From assembly GCA_031761405.1 (NCBI GenBank), contig JASEVX010000007.1, forward strand, positions 56,519,385-56,583,384: a DNA stretch of 64,000 nucleotides, written 5' to 3'. Position 1 is the stretch's first letter, and each line of letters begins with the position of its first letter. The translations under genes and the position numbers were made by a program. This stretch comes from Serripes groenlandicus (Eukaryota > Mollusca > Bivalvia > Cardiida > Cardiidae). The notes beneath the pieces were generated by a model, which had not been told where the DNA came from, did not search any database, and saw only the letters and a list, made by a program, of their open reading frames with translations. Positions 22,901 to 36,251 of the stretch are shown here, piece by piece.

Positions 22901-23692
22901 TCGATAGTAGTTTTTTTTTTAGACGCTTCATATTGCAAACATTGGATGTGACCAGTCAAAATAAAATAATCGCATACGAGAACAGAAAACCTGCGTTAAG
23001 ATTTACAGGAGACAATATTCCTTCTCTTTTATTCGGTTATTAGTCACCGGGCAGAAGCCTGCGACTTATATTTTAAATAGCTTTTCGGAAATGACATAGG
23101 AGGTCGAGTTATTATTAGAAAAAAAGAAATTTAAATGTCTTGAACATATTACAATTACGTTTGTTTAAAACACTAAGTTATGACACATCTAAAATGAAAT
23201 AAATATTCCGATGTTTTAAGTATTTGTAGTTTCTTTATTTTGACTCGCATTTATGTTTTATTGTTTTATTTACGAAGACAACGCAGTCCCTATTAGACTT
23301 GCAGCAGACTGTTATGTGTCAATATCGAGATAAAAATCACGTCGAATTCTCCTTTTAATAGCAATTTTGAATTACTGAATCTTATTTTCATGTTCAAAGA
23401 GATGTCTTGATTTGTGCAGAATGCCTATGTATATCTAAAGTATGAACTGTTTCTAAGCTTAAACTGTTGATCACGTGACTAGCGAATACCAACCACGTAG
23501 ATCAATCTCCTTTGCAGAGATCCGTTCTTTACACTCACTTACAAATAGTTAATTGTAGGTGATTTAAAATGTTTATTTGGTTCAAAACAAATGAAGAAAA
23601 GAACAAACTGAGATAACACTGGTTTTAATAGAAAAATGACTTTGAATGAACACTCTCTGACTATAAAGAGAATGTAAAGTACAACAACTCTG
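22901..23692. other. AT-rich non-coding, nothing recognised
   Basis: No gene or repeat family assigned. Confidence 0.4.
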
Positions 23693-24040
23693 CGAAGAAG
23701 AATGGTTCACGAATCGGGTCTTTCGTACAAAATTATTTCGTCATTGACAATTGTGTCATTAGATTCCCTATTTTGCTTGCGATCTGCATATTGTTATGCA
23801 TCATTGACACAAGGGCGCTCATCATAATATAATTTAAAAACATTAGTAGTTTGTTATTTTCATTATAAAAAAGGAAGGAAAGAATTACAATAAATTAACT
23901 GTGAAGAAGAATGGTTCACGAATCGGGTCTTTCGTACAAAATTATTTCGTCCTTGACAATTTTAAATGTGTCATTAGATTCCTTACAGGCATTTTGCTTG
24001 CGATCTGCATATTGTTATGCATCATTGACACAAGGGTTCA
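23693..24040. repeat. direct duplication, ~125-140 bp, 209 bp apart
   Basis: GAAGAATGGTTCACGAATCG begins near 23696 and again near 23905, followed by TCTTTCGTACAAAATTATTT and later GCATCATTGACACAAGGG. The second copy has extra TTTAAA and TTACAGGCA segments that the first lacks. Confidence 0.92.
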
Positions 24041-25603
24041 GTTTATGTTCGTATTCAGTTTGAAATCATACAACAAGTTCAATGAAATTTAACTGTTTAT
24101 CTATATTATATTTCGAGGGTAATCTAATTTATAAATATTGGACTACACTTTAACATTTGTGAAAGTATGATATAATTAGGATGCCAAGCTAATATCATTT
24201 TGAGAAAAAGAGAAAACTCATGTCTTCAGCGATTAAACCCTTTTCTCATTGTTTTAAAAGTAGATTGCTGCAAAGGTGTCCAATGTTGACTTTAATAGGG
24301 GAAAGGTGACGTGCTATTGAATGCAAATATTAAATTGTCTGTGTTATGGTTTTATTGATAAATAATAAAATTCAAATATTCTGACAAACATCTTGAAAAG
24401 TCTATGTGGAATTCACAAATCTTATAATTATCCCTTAATGAAAGCACTGTATACATACTAAGACTAATGATTGGCAAGATTACTCATTTCCATTACTGTT
24501 TATGATAAATAATTAGTTGGCTGTGTGTATGGTCAACCTACCTTAGAATGGAGATTGATCATAAACAATGAAAGGCTTCAATTATATTTCAATGAAGGAC
24601 ATTCATTTCGTCGACAAAAAATGCAAGTTATGATACATTTTCACTTGACCCCACCCCTGATTTTCCAATATGCCCCTCAGTTGATAAACTGTGTTTTCAA
24701 CTACTATAATGTAAGTGTTATACATAACTGCAGTATGGATTTCCGGCGACATTGATGCGTTGCATCAACTTTCTCTTGTCTTTAGTTTAAACAATATTTT
24801 ATTAATATTTGATATAATATAAACATAAAGGTACGTGAAAAAACAAGTGGATCAATTTTGGATGGGAAAACAAGTTTTTAAATAATTATATAAATTCCTC
24901 TCCGGTTACGTTTCACCAAACCGTTAAATAATAAAAAAAAAGTTAACATTGCACATGGCAATGGTATCTCTAAAAGAAATTCTGTTTATTTGATGTTTGT
25001 ATTTTTCTCAGTTAGATAGTCTTGCCTGTCAGATATGTGTTGGATATTCAAGGTAAACACTCTTTGAAACAATAATGTTCTTATAATGTTTTTGTTTATA
25101 CTGAGTGTTATGTATTATAGTCTACTATGGGTTCAAATTACAGATGCAACTTCTCGTTTATAAACTTAATTTGAGACGTTTCCGTGTGTCTGGTTTAATT
25201 ATTGTTTCCAATGATTTTTAAACGAATAAACCATACTTAGGATGAATTATTGTCACCAGAGTGTGTTTTCACAAGGTGAACACTTTTCAACAAGTAACCA
25301 CAAAAATGACTCTATAAGAAGACGTCAGACTCGATGTTTACGCTTTACAGACAGATGTTTCTAACAAAACAAAAACATGAAAACAATTGGAAACATGTTT
25401 ATTATCTACCCATCCTTCCATTTAAACTGGCACAAAACTATCGTGTTATACAGGGTAGATACTCACAACGCGGTCCGGTCCTACACATATTTTTTATATG
25501 AGCCTCGTCTTATAGACGAGACGTGTTCAAATTTGTTTGCTAACAGATTAGCTGCATGTGGGAAACGGTTAAATCGACATACTGATAACTGTAAAATTAT
25601 TGA
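24041..25603. other. AT-rich non-coding, nothing recognised
   Basis: A MITE-A'-like phrase at 24235-24308 (TAAACCCTTTTCTCA ... GGGGAAAGG) is the only recognisable item. Short open frames are unsupported. Confidence 0.4.
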
Positions 25604-26105
25604 GTGTTTGGTGTTTAACGCCGCTTTAAAACATTGTTCAGTTATATCACGGTGTTTCCTGGGTAACTTTACCATTGGTCAATTTATCCTGATACCAGGC
25701 AGTATGTCGAGGGCTTGGCGTGAAACGGTTGTAACTAAAATTTGTATTTTTTTACCAAGGTTAATCACCTCGCCATAAAGTCTTTATAAGTGTTAAATCA
25801 TTTTTCTTGGTATACAATGGAAATTTAGGTGCCATTGCTCGTTCTGAGCAATGGCACCTAAATTTGCATTGTTTACAAAGGGGTCAAAACTGCCCCTAAA
25901 CAAGGGTTTTCAAAATAGGTTTTTAGTTACAACCGTTTCACACCAAGCCCTCGATGTCGTAATGCTAACCCCACCACACTGAGTACCAGGGAGACCAGCC
26001 ACAACTACCATTTTTTAAAGTATTTGGTATGACCTGGCCGGGGATCAAACGCGAGACCTACTGCACCCGAGGTGGACAGTCTTTCACTACACCACCGATG
26101 CGGTG
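25604..26105 (-). mobile_element. SINE-B interrupted by MITE-C
   Basis: Left part 25604-25707 (GGTGTTTAACGCCGCTTTAA, TCAGTTATATCACGGTG, CCTGATACCAGGCAGT). The right part resumes at 25954 with GTAATGCTAACCCC and finishes in the tRNA-like head (GGGGATCAAACGCG, inverse A box CACTACACCACCGATGCGG). Confidence 0.9.
25704..25957. mobile_element. MITE-C copy C2 with 4-bp target duplication
   Basis: The element is 25708-25953 (246 bp), CGAGGGCTTGGCGTGAAACG to CGTTTCACACCAAGCCCTCG, flanked by ATGT on both sides. The interrupted host SINE shows what the site was. The centre is the perfect AAATTTAGGTGCCATTGCTC inverted repeat with loop GTTCT. Four-base duplications are known for piggyBac and Sola types; I cannot decide the superfamily. 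Confidence 0.93.
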
Positions 26106-26614
26106 TATAATATAACTATTGCAAATCACTAAATAGATCCAACGGGTCTAGGGCAAAAACGTTGTCCGGTCCGTGAATACCAGTAACAGCTAGATGCCAA
26201 GCTCGTAAGTGGAGTGGAATCTTGTATATTCTTGATTTGTTTTCTATCGCACGCGGCTATACAGTCATTAGGCAAGAGTGGATTCTGCAAGTCGCATACC
26301 TCTATATAGGTTAAAACCCGGGGCAATGGATAGTGACTTAATATCTCGTTCGTTCAAAGATTAGGACTGAACACACGTACTGTGTGAAGTGACCAAGGGT
26401 AATCCTCATTTATATATATTCCATGGTAAACACTGGAAACAGTACATACTTTATGCATAATAACGAGAATTTTTAAAAAAAAAATGACAATATAAAAGTA
26501 TTCTTCTGTTTGCTGTTAACATGATTTGTCTCTTTCTAATTGGATATTTGCAGTCCATTGTAGTGCAAACATCCTATCTCATTACAGACAATTATTAAAG
26601 TTAACGCCATTTTT
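26106..26614. other. non-coding, nothing recognised
   Basis: No gene or repeat family assigned. Confidence 0.4.
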
Positions 26615-27140
26615 TTCATTACATTCAATGTACAAAAATCGTTCCCTTTTCATTGCAGTCAATTTATTATAAAGAAATCGTCCCTTTTCATTACAGCCAA
26701 TTAAGTACAGAAATCGTCCATTCTCCTTACAGTCAATTAAGTACAGAAAAACTTAATTTCTCATTACAGTCAATTTAGTACGTAAAAACTTCATTTCTCA
26801 TTACAGTCAATTTAGTACAGAAAACGTCATTTCTCATTCCAGTCCATTCAGTACAGAAAACAGCATTTCTCATTACATTCAAGTTAGTACAGAAAACGTC
26901 TTTTCTCATTACATTACATTCCATTTAGTACAAAAAAACGTCATTTCTCATTACAGTCCATTTAGTACAGAAAACATCCTCTCATTTAGTACAGAAAACG
27001 TCATTTATCATAACAGTCCATTTAGTACAGAACGTCCTCTCATTACAGTCCATTTAGTACAGAAACGTCCTCCTATTACTGTCAATTTAGAATAGAAAAC
27101 GTCCTTTCTTATTACAGTCAATTTAGTACAGAAAATGCCT
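26615..27140. repeat. irregular ~35-bp tandem array
   Basis: TCTCATTACAGTCAATTTAG and TACAGAAAACGTC recur about 14 times with spacing from roughly 25 to 40 bases. The irregular spacing points to an old, indel-rich array. Confidence 0.88.
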
Positions 27141-27647
27141 ATATCATTAAAATCAAACCAAAATACTTCGCAGTACTTATATAGGATCTGACTACACCGC
27201 CTTACAGGTCGTCTCGAATTGACCTTATACACCTAAAATAATAATTAGCATGTATTCGGTTTCATATTGTCCAATGAAGTCCCACCATACAAAAAACGCT
27301 TAGTTACAATTGGAAAACTCGACAATCACCGCTTCTCTAAAACGTTTATTGATATGGGTTATTGGAATGCTTTGAAATTTAGCACAAAGAGATTTTTAGA
27401 CCTGCCAGTGTGACCACATATCGGGATTTCTCTTTGTCCTTACTAAGTATATTAATTTATTAATTTAAGGTAAATGACTTTTTAAAACACAAGTGTAAAA
27501 GCATAACATATACTATGGTTATCTGTTCTTTTCATTATCTGCTTCATTCGCTTTTTCTATATGATGTAATCAGGCGCGTATCCAGGCATACGCACATATC
27601 GTCAGAAAATTTAAAAGGTTCAAATATGCATTAAAAACTGAAGCTGA
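27141..27647. other. non-coding, nothing recognised
   Basis: No gene or repeat family assigned. Confidence 0.4.
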
Positions 27648-27648
27648 A

Positions 27649-27683
<35 letters not shown>
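27648..27683 (+). repeat. poly(G) run, about 35 bases
   Basis: Uninterrupted G homopolymer; its length is likely uncertain in the assembly. Confidence 0.95.
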
Positions 27684-27687
<4 letters not shown>

Positions 27688-27744
27688 GGACTATGGAGAA
27701 TGAAGAATGGGTATCCGCCTGTCTCTTCGTGTAGTTTGGTTAGA

Positions 27745-27820
27745 ACTGCCCCGGTGGTGTAATGGTTGTGATGTCCGCCTCGAGAACGGGCGATCAGTGT
27801 TTCATCGACGGCCGAGTCGT
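27745..27820 (+). other. tRNA-like SINE-B head fragment
   Basis: GCCCCGGTGGTGTAATGGTT is an A-box-like start and GTCCGCCTCGAGAACGGGCG follows. The B box is eroded (CATCGACGGCCGAGTC). Confidence 0.5.
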
Positions 27821-28604
27821 ACCACAGACTTGAAAGTAGTAGCAGTTATGTCTCTCCATGGTGCGAAGTGATGCAGACGGGTCAACTGGCGTAAGGATAA
27901 GCTTCAAAACAGCAATGATAATGTACACAGGAAACGCCGTATGACTGAAATACTTTTTTGGGCATTGTATCTTTTCCCCCAAAACAGTTGTAAACGTAAT
28001 CTGTTTCATCGAAATATTTATATGTGACAGATAGATATACATATTGAAATTGTTATTAAACTGCCGCCGTTAGTTACAGGTTTGAAACAAAGATTTACGT
28101 CTGAAAGTAAGCCAACATGCATGTACATCTTTTATATATATAGTTTAGTTACAACAATATAAACATTAAACATACAAGAAATTACACGTGAAACATGGCA
28201 GCATGTAATTTTTTTTAAACAAACATATCCGATCTAGTAGCACTTGCACGCTATCAGAGCACTAGGTGAGGGGCATAATTCACGTTCTTAAAACAATATC
28301 AGAACTCCGAACCATTTGGTGTGCTTTCACAAAATAATATGGAGAGTCTTCCTACCATACGCCTACTTAATATCAACGATCTTTACCATCAGAATCAACC
28401 GTGCATCCGTGATTTAAGTGCATCCTGCAAGATACGTATTGTATCCTGTGATTGTTCCTTTCCTGTGATTGTTCCTTTCTTGCAATGTTCGATTTAAAAC
28501 CACATTAACCAACAGGGAAGACCAAGATATGTCTATAAATAAACGTCAAGTTATTGTTTGCTTTATTTCGCCTGCTATTCAATAAGTAGATCATTGGACG
28601 AGAG
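27821..28604. other. non-coding, nothing recognised
   Basis: Contains a small tandem (TGTGATTGTTCCTTTC twice, about 28449-28488). No gene seen. Confidence 0.4.
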
Positions 28605-28605
28605 C

Positions 28606-28900
28606 CCAGCCCCGGTGGCTCAATCGGTAGCGACGCGGGCTGTCAATATAAGGGTTGTAAGTTAGAACTCCAGCTCAGCCTAAATTCTTTCCGACGTTTG
28701 ACAAAAGTAACTGTGACTCGCGTCATTCGTTTTCCACCAATGGGCTTATATTCTATGTGGAAAACCAGCCAGTTGTTTGGAAAGTAGGTTGTGGGAAAGC
28801 CAGAAAACGCATGGATATGTGAACTGGCCGCCTTTATATGACTGCAAAATGGTTGAAAAACGGCGTGAAACCCTAATCAATCACTATATCGTAGTGCGAG
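28606..28900 (+). mobile_element. SINE-C, near full length
   Basis: tRNA-like head CCCCGGTGGCTCAATCGGTA, GCGACGCGGGCTGTCAATA, with an eroded B box (GTAAGTTAGAACTCC). Then TTTCCGACGTTTGACAAAAG, TATGTGGAAAACCAGCCAG and a tail with GGCGTGAAACCC and AATCAATCAC. Confidence 0.85.
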
Positions 28901-29838
28901 AACATATCTGAAATCACGGATGATTAACTCAGCAGGATGAGGGTTAATTCTTAACCTGATATAAACGAATTCCGACACCTTATGAATGCAACATATAACT
29001 TTTTATAACATTTTTGAAAAAAGGAAAATTACCTCAAAACAATCTATTTCTCCTTTTACCTCAATATTTTCCAAAAACGGTATTAACTTTTCAATATTTC
29101 GACGTTTCAATCTTTTCCATGGATGTTTGAAATCCAGACGAATCAGTCAAACTGGAAGCAGACATCGAGCATGTTAATAAAACATGAATCGATGTATAAT
29201 TAAGTTTAAACTAAATCTAGGCAAACATTTTAAACTCTGATTTCATAAGTATTTCCGTAAGCGTATTAGAATCATTAGTGTTTAATTAATTTTGAAGCAA
29301 ACGGATTCAGTATTGTATTTGTGAACATTGCTAAATTACACATTTAATTAATTTATCTTTATCTTAACAAAGATAATATGTATTCCATTTAATCACAAAA
29401 AAAGGTGGGATATATTCAGGATATCCTATTTAACTAAAATCATGAATACAGTGGTTATGCCTAGTTTATGTTTTCTGTATGTGCTAAAAAGATGCTCCTA
29501 GAATGCACCAGATGCAATGTTGGATTTTGAAAAAATCCCGGGGGAGCATGCACGTCTGTGCGTATATTTGATTTTAATCCAGGTACGCCCCTGGTAATTG
29601 CCTGAACTGAGAACGAAAAAAGGACGTTTGCTCGTTCGACATTTTGACGAAACAATATGAAAGTGGTGTTTTTGCAGTATACTCGTGTTGTAAATTTCTA
29701 ACACCTTTACCTATCATATTTGTATACATACCCATTCAATGTTTTGGGTCTTGATATCTCTACAGGAAACTCTCTCCAATAACAATTTGAATTAACACTG
29801 AATCAGGTTATGACCAAATATGTATTGCCTTAATTTTC
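28901..29838. other. AT-rich non-coding, nothing recognised
   Basis: No gene or repeat family assigned. Confidence 0.4.
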
Positions 29839-30480
29839 TCCATTTACGGTTTTAACCCTTTCCTACAAATAAACCCTTACCGAGCCTCTACAACAGAAGA
29901 CTTTTGAAATCATTGTAGCAAAAGGTGAACTTGTTCATAATGAGCTTAATTTTCTCCATTAACGGTTTTAACCCTTTCCCACATATGAGTATATACCCTT
30001 AATTTGCCTCTGCAACAAACGACTTTTGAAATCATTGTGGCAAAAAGTGAAATTGTTCAAAATGAGCTTAATACGAGTGTATAACCTCTCTGAGCCTCTG
30101 CAGGAGACGACTTTTGAAATCATAATGACAAAAGGTAAAATTGCTCACAATTAGATTAATTTTCCCACATACGAGTATATACCCTTTATGAGCCTCTGCA
30201 ACAGACGACTTTTGAAATCATTGTGGCAAAAGGTGAAATTGCTCATGATGAGCTTCATTTTCTCAATTTACGGTTTAAACCATTTCCAACATACGAGTAT
30301 ATACCATTTCTGAGCCTCTGAAGCAGAAGACTTGACTTCTGAAATAATTGTGGCAAAAGGTGAAATTGCTCATAATGAGCAATTGCTCCATTTGCCACAA
30401 AAAGTTCAACTCTTTTCAATCATCATTGAAATCATTGTTGCAAAAGGAGAAATTGCTTATAATGAGCAATCATGATTTGC
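29839..30480. repeat. tandem array of MITE-A' half units (~110 bp)
   Basis: GAGCCTCTGCAACAGACGAC, TTTTGAAATCATTGTGGCAA, AAGGTGAAATTGCTCA and CCCACATACGAGTATATACC recur about five times in the same order. Only the left half of A' is repeated until the last unit, which adds the hairpin partner TTGCTCCATTTGCCAC. Confidence 0.85.
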
Positions 30481-30616
30481 ATTTACCACAATCATTTTGA
30501 ACACTTTTCAACTTATCATAACAGGACTTGTGTTCAATACAAATAATTGATTATCTTTGGTACAAATTGAAATTTATCCTAACCTCTTGTCCATTTATCT
30601 TTAGTATTAGTCTGAT

Positions 30617-30692
30617 GGTTTGTTCCCGGAACGCCTACTCGATTTAACCTCTACCTGGTCAAAATTAGGGATTAGGGGGCCCTTTAAAGGGC
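30617..30692 (+). repeat. left terminal inverted repeat of the MULE
   Basis: GTTCCCGGAACGCCTACTCG is shared exactly with the inverse of the right end. The similarity continues with gaps through ATTAGGG and TTAGGGGGCCCTTTAAAGGG. Confidence 0.9.
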
Positions 30693-31227
30693 AGTTATAA
30701 GTGATCGACTTATGTCGACTTAATTGATTATTATTATTATGACAAGATAATTGAAAATGGTCCGATTGTTACTTTCATAATAATATTATTTTGTATGTAT
30801 TACGCTTCAAGTCTGAATTTAACATTTCCAAAATTATAGTTGAAAAAATGAAAAAAAAAAAAAAATGGATGAAAAGTGATTGAAACGTATTGTTGAAAAG
30901 GGCCAATGCATGTTAAAAGCAAAGGTTTCTTTCCCCACAACAATTTCAAGTGGTACACTATCTGAAAAGGCAACAGGTTAGGGTGTTTATCCTGGGGGCA
31001 TGAGTTCGATTCTCGTCTGCACTTGAAAGCGGTTTAAATATATTATAACTACATAAACAACTACAAAAAATAATACAATTTAAACCATTTTTATTTTGTA
31101 TCCTATTAATCAACATAATATAGAAAAGTACTTGTAGAAATCTTTGCTTAGTCATAGCACAGAATAAAAAATATACATATATACAATAGCACATGATATA
31201 CATGAGATAGATGCTATTTTCACATAG

Positions 31228-32649
31228 TTAAGCTCCCAACTGTATGAGTTGGGATGCTGAGTCCACATATGTCATTAAATCAATAACTCCAGTTTGGTAT
31301 CTCTCTTTGAGAACTATCAGGCGACGATCAATGTTCAAGTACCGTTTGGTTCGTGGTCTAGTAGTTCCACCTGCAGCTCTCTGAATTCTGTTGATGTCGT
31401 TGGAGTTCTGAACGTCTTTAAACATCTGTATGACCGTGAATATATTCGGGTGGGCATGTTGGGTCATTTTTTTTAGCTTGCTGTGCCATCCTTCAACATT
31501 ATTGGTGGTTCGCGGTCCCTCAGTTCCAAAATGATTCCACAGAGTTCTATCTCCCTCTACCCACTGTTCTGTAACATAATCGGTGAATTGTTCCGTCAGT
31601 TGGGTTATATTGGCATCATCTCTGTCTTCTAGGGCCTGGAACCAGACATCTTCAATCGCATCTAGAGGAACCAAAGGAAGAATTGCCGCCCGTCTTACTA
31701 ATAACTTTACATCTTCATTGTCTTTATATGGAATCTGAAGACCTGTCGCCTGTGCTCTCCGCCAAAAACATTGGGTATAATGGAAAAAACATCCTTTGGT
31801 GAAGATTCCTGGAAATGTCTCGTTTACGGCATTGTGGGCGGCTGTCTCAAAGTCAAGTAGGGCACTGGTTGGGGTAAATCGGAAACCAATGTCTGTCATC
31901 TTTTCTTTAATTAGACTGAAGAATCGTTGGTAAACTGCTTGGCTCTTTCCTGGTAAGAAGGCGTATATCACTGGGGTAATTTTTTCTCCAATCTGAATGT
32001 GTAGCGTATATATCTGGTGGAAGAGGCTGGGGCATGTGTAAAATGTTCCATCGCAGAAAAATTAGTTTGAATTTGATAGGTTTTGGAGGTTTTCAGTAGT
32101 GGCGAAGGCTATCATACGGCTGTTCTGGAAGTTGTCGTCGAACAATAGGAACCTTTCTCCAGTAGCTGTTTCTGTCCATCTTCCTTCTAGTAGTATGGCT
32201 GTCTTTGTCTTTGGAAGTGGAGGTGTCTGTTTTCTACGAGCTCTGTACAGGGTAGATTTGGCGGAATTAAATGTCGGCAGTTTTTCAATGACCTCTCTAC
32301 TGGTGTCATCCCACTCATTATCTCGAAGCTTGTTCAGCTCTTCTGAGAATAAGGCTGGAAGGGGTCGCACTTCGTCTACGCAGCGCTTAGAGACCTTATT
32401 CATTATCTGCCTGGCGACAACATTGGCAACATTGGCAAGGTCTGCTTGGTGGTTATGGTTGTGTCTCCCAAAGCCTGTTGGTATGTTATTGTAGGTTGAC
32501 AAAGAAGCAGAGCAACCGGGTTTGATACATCTCCAGAATACTTTGTCTTCTCCTCTGCGATTTACTCTGTAGATGAACCCATCTAGTGCCAAGTTATGGC
32601 CTCCCTTTCTATTGGTGATGAGTTTAACATTAAGCTGTGCATTGGCCAT
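31228..32649 (-). pseudogene. FLYWCH-MULE transposase, one in-frame stop
   Basis: A single minus-strand frame of 474 codons. It starts with ATG in good context (caaccATGG at 32649) and is interrupted only by TAA at 32064-32062, after 195 codons. The first part has a FLYWCH zinc-finger pattern around residues 18-68 (GFIYRV, FWRCIKPGC, GRHNHNHQ). Right after the stop come FFCDGTFYTCP (first catalytic Asp), ALLDFETAA (second Asp), CFFHYTQCFWRRAQ (the CxxH-type motif) and NNVEGWHSKLKK (catalytic Glu), the MULE transposase signature. In relatives a sense codon stands where the TAA is, so this looks like a point nonsense mutation or a base-call error and not an intron. No frameshift is seen. Confidence 0.9.
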
Positions 32650-32932
32650 GGTTGAACATGAGAAATGATTTCCACATCTTGATCATTGCCCTTAAATCCA
32701 GAAGACTCTGACAGTTTGAATTTGATCAATAGCTATTAATTTTTTAGAACAGTATGCTTTAACTTAAAGAAAGACAAATATTATGACAGTTTGAATTTAA
32801 TTAATTAATAGCTATCAAACTGTAAGAACATAATGCTTTGATGTGTGTTTGATTGATAATTTGTTTGTGTTTATAACAAATTAATTACAAATAAATAACG
32901 GCTTAATTTTAAGTGATAGCTATCAAACTGAT

Positions 32933-33145
32933 ACTCCCTAAGATTGTATTTAATACTTTTTTTAATCAAAATTTACTCTCTAAGATTGTATTTAATACTT
33001 TTTTTAATCCAAATTTACTCTCTAAGATTGTATTTAATACTTTTTTTAATCAATAATTCCTCTCTAAGATTGCATTTAATACTTTTTTTAATCAATATCA
33101 AAAGTTTGTAATAAAGAAATTTACTCTCTAAGATTGTATTTAATA
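32933..33145. repeat. 42-bp tandem repeat, subterminal in the MULE
   Basis: CTAAGATTGTATTTAATAC recurs with starts 42 bases apart (32933, 32975, 33017, 33059) and once more after a short insertion (33123). It lies between the transposase start and the right TIR, where transposase-binding or promoter repeats often occur. Confidence 0.85.
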
Positions 33146-33218
33146 CAAGTTTACCCTTTAGAAGGCCCCCTAATTCCCTAATACACTTTAAGTCGAGTAG
33201 GCGTTCCGGGAACACACC
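33145..33218 (-). repeat. right terminal inverted repeat of the MULE
   Basis: The inverse of the left end: read on the minus strand it begins GGTGTGTTCCCGGAACGCC and later has TTAGGGGGCCTTCTAAAGGG. Confidence 0.9.
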
Positions 33219-33226
33219 AGTCTGAT

Positions 33227-34974
<1,748 letters not shown>

Positions 34975-35085
34975 CTGATTTAACTATTTCCACCATACAC
35001 AACAATTGCAGCAGACGACGAAATTTGAAAACATCAAGGCAAAAACAGAGTCGTCAGAAAGCGTCTAGATGTGGAAAAGGGTTTA
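34975..35085 (+). mobile_element. MITE-A deletion derivative
   Basis: Ends CTATTTCCACCATACACAAC with GCAGCAGACGACG, and GTCAGAAAGCGTCTAGATGT with GGAAAAGGG; the central hairpin has been deleted. Confidence 0.7.
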
Positions 35086-35094
35086 TAATTTCCA

Positions 35095-35512
35095 TGTACG
35101 TTACAGGTCACAATACACTAAATAAATCCCTTCTTTGTTTCCATGTAAATCGACCAACTTCAGTCATCAATTGTCACACTTTCTAAGCATTTCCCATAAA
35201 GAACACCATATATCATTGGAAAGAGTTACCTCTTAGCTTTAAAACAATCCAAAGAAAATGTGGGGGTCATGCATTATGCAAGAAAGAACTCACCTGGCGA
35301 AAATGGTTACCGTCATTTTCGACAAAAAAGGTCCTGGACAAACCGGTGTTTAGCATTCTCTACTTTCACTTTCAGACAAGGTCAAACAAATAAAAGTGAT
35401 CAAGTGCATCCTATACACATTCACAATGCATTTAAACTCATTGTCATATATTCAATACATACTGGTGATGGTATACACTCTTTTCTACACAAACAAAGGT
35501 TTATTTAGGGAC
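35095..35512. repeat. dispersed repeat G, copy 1
   Basis: Matches 42656-43060 over about 400 bases: CAATTGTCACACTTTCTAAG, GAGTTACCTC, AATGGTTACCGTCATTTT, TAGCATTCTCTACTTTCA, CACAATGCATTTAAACTCA, ACTGGTGATGGTATACACT. No termini or tRNA boxes seen; family unknown. Confidence 0.85.
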
Positions 35513-35986
35513 TTCTGTAGTAGATCAAAGGGTCCGCGGATGTATTTAGCGTAATTTGACCTACATTGCAATATACGATAAGAAATAATAAAATCTTAAC
35601 ACTTTCCATATCTTGGAACAGTAAACTCAAATTTCAAATATTGGGGGTTAAACAATAAGCGTACACCCGAATTAGTGTCAGCCTCTGCGCAGCATGATCA
35701 GGGTATTTCCTTTTCGCTAGTCGTTAAAATGTCCCGTAAGTAGTTGAGGGAAAAGGTTATTACAGAAAACAAGTCTGGTATATCATTGTGTATTGGCCAT
35801 TAACATTCTGCAATTACGGTAGGATTTGGCTGTACAGGCCTTTTAGTTTAACCATATTAAAATAAACTTAACCAGCTTGCAATTTGAAAGAATCCATTTC
35901 CAATTTATGAATATAAACAGTATGGAGTCTGGTGAGATGTGGTGACATGCTTCACAAAATCGGTTCAATCAGTCATAGGGTTTATT
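35513..35986. other. non-coding, nothing recognised
   Basis: No gene or repeat family assigned. Confidence 0.4.
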
Positions 35987-36251
35987 TGAGCCGTTCCCCG
36001 AGAAAAAACCAACATTGTGGACTCTGCGAAAAGTATCGACCCGGATAAGTTCAAGCGTGCCGCGCAGACTAATCCGAATAGACACTGTTCGCCTCCTGTG
36101 GATTTTCTGTTTCAGGAATCATTACTCTTTACCTCTATCCCCCTGAGAAGGAATGTGTCGGCCCGGATTAGCTGGCGCGTACTGCACAGGTTGATATGGG
36201 TCGACACATTATGCAGAGTCCATAATGAAGGTTTTCTCGTGGAACGGCTCA
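35987..36251 (+). mobile_element. MITE-B copy, full length
   Basis: TGAGCCGTTCCCCGAG at the left and TTTTCTCGTGGAACGGCTCA at the right. All inner landmarks are present, including CTGTGGATTTTCTGTTTCAG. Confidence 0.92.

Larger units (their letters stand above)
30609..33226 (-). mobile_element. complete MULE (Mutator-like) DNA transposon with target duplication
   Basis: The element proper is 30617-33218 (2602 bp). The left end reads GGTTTGTTCCCGGAACGCC and the right end, on the other strand, GGTGTGTTCCCGGAACGCC; inverted similarity continues imperfectly about 75 bp to the ATTAGGGGGCC block. Immediately outside both ends is the direct repeat AGTCTGAT (30609-30616 and 33219-33226), an 8-bp target site duplication, within the range known for Mutator-like elements. 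It carries one transposase frame on the minus strand and a subterminal 42-bp repeat at the right. Identical duplications suggest a fairly recent insertion. Confidence 0.93.

Noticed and set aside
25377..25778. 133-codon plus frame
   Set aside because: It runs from plain AT-rich DNA into a SINE-B and a MITE-C, so it is not a coherent coding region.
32062..32064. an intron spanning the stop in the MULE transposase
   Set aside because: The frame is continuous through the stop without loss of conserved residues and no GT/AG pair is needed; a point nonsense change is simpler.
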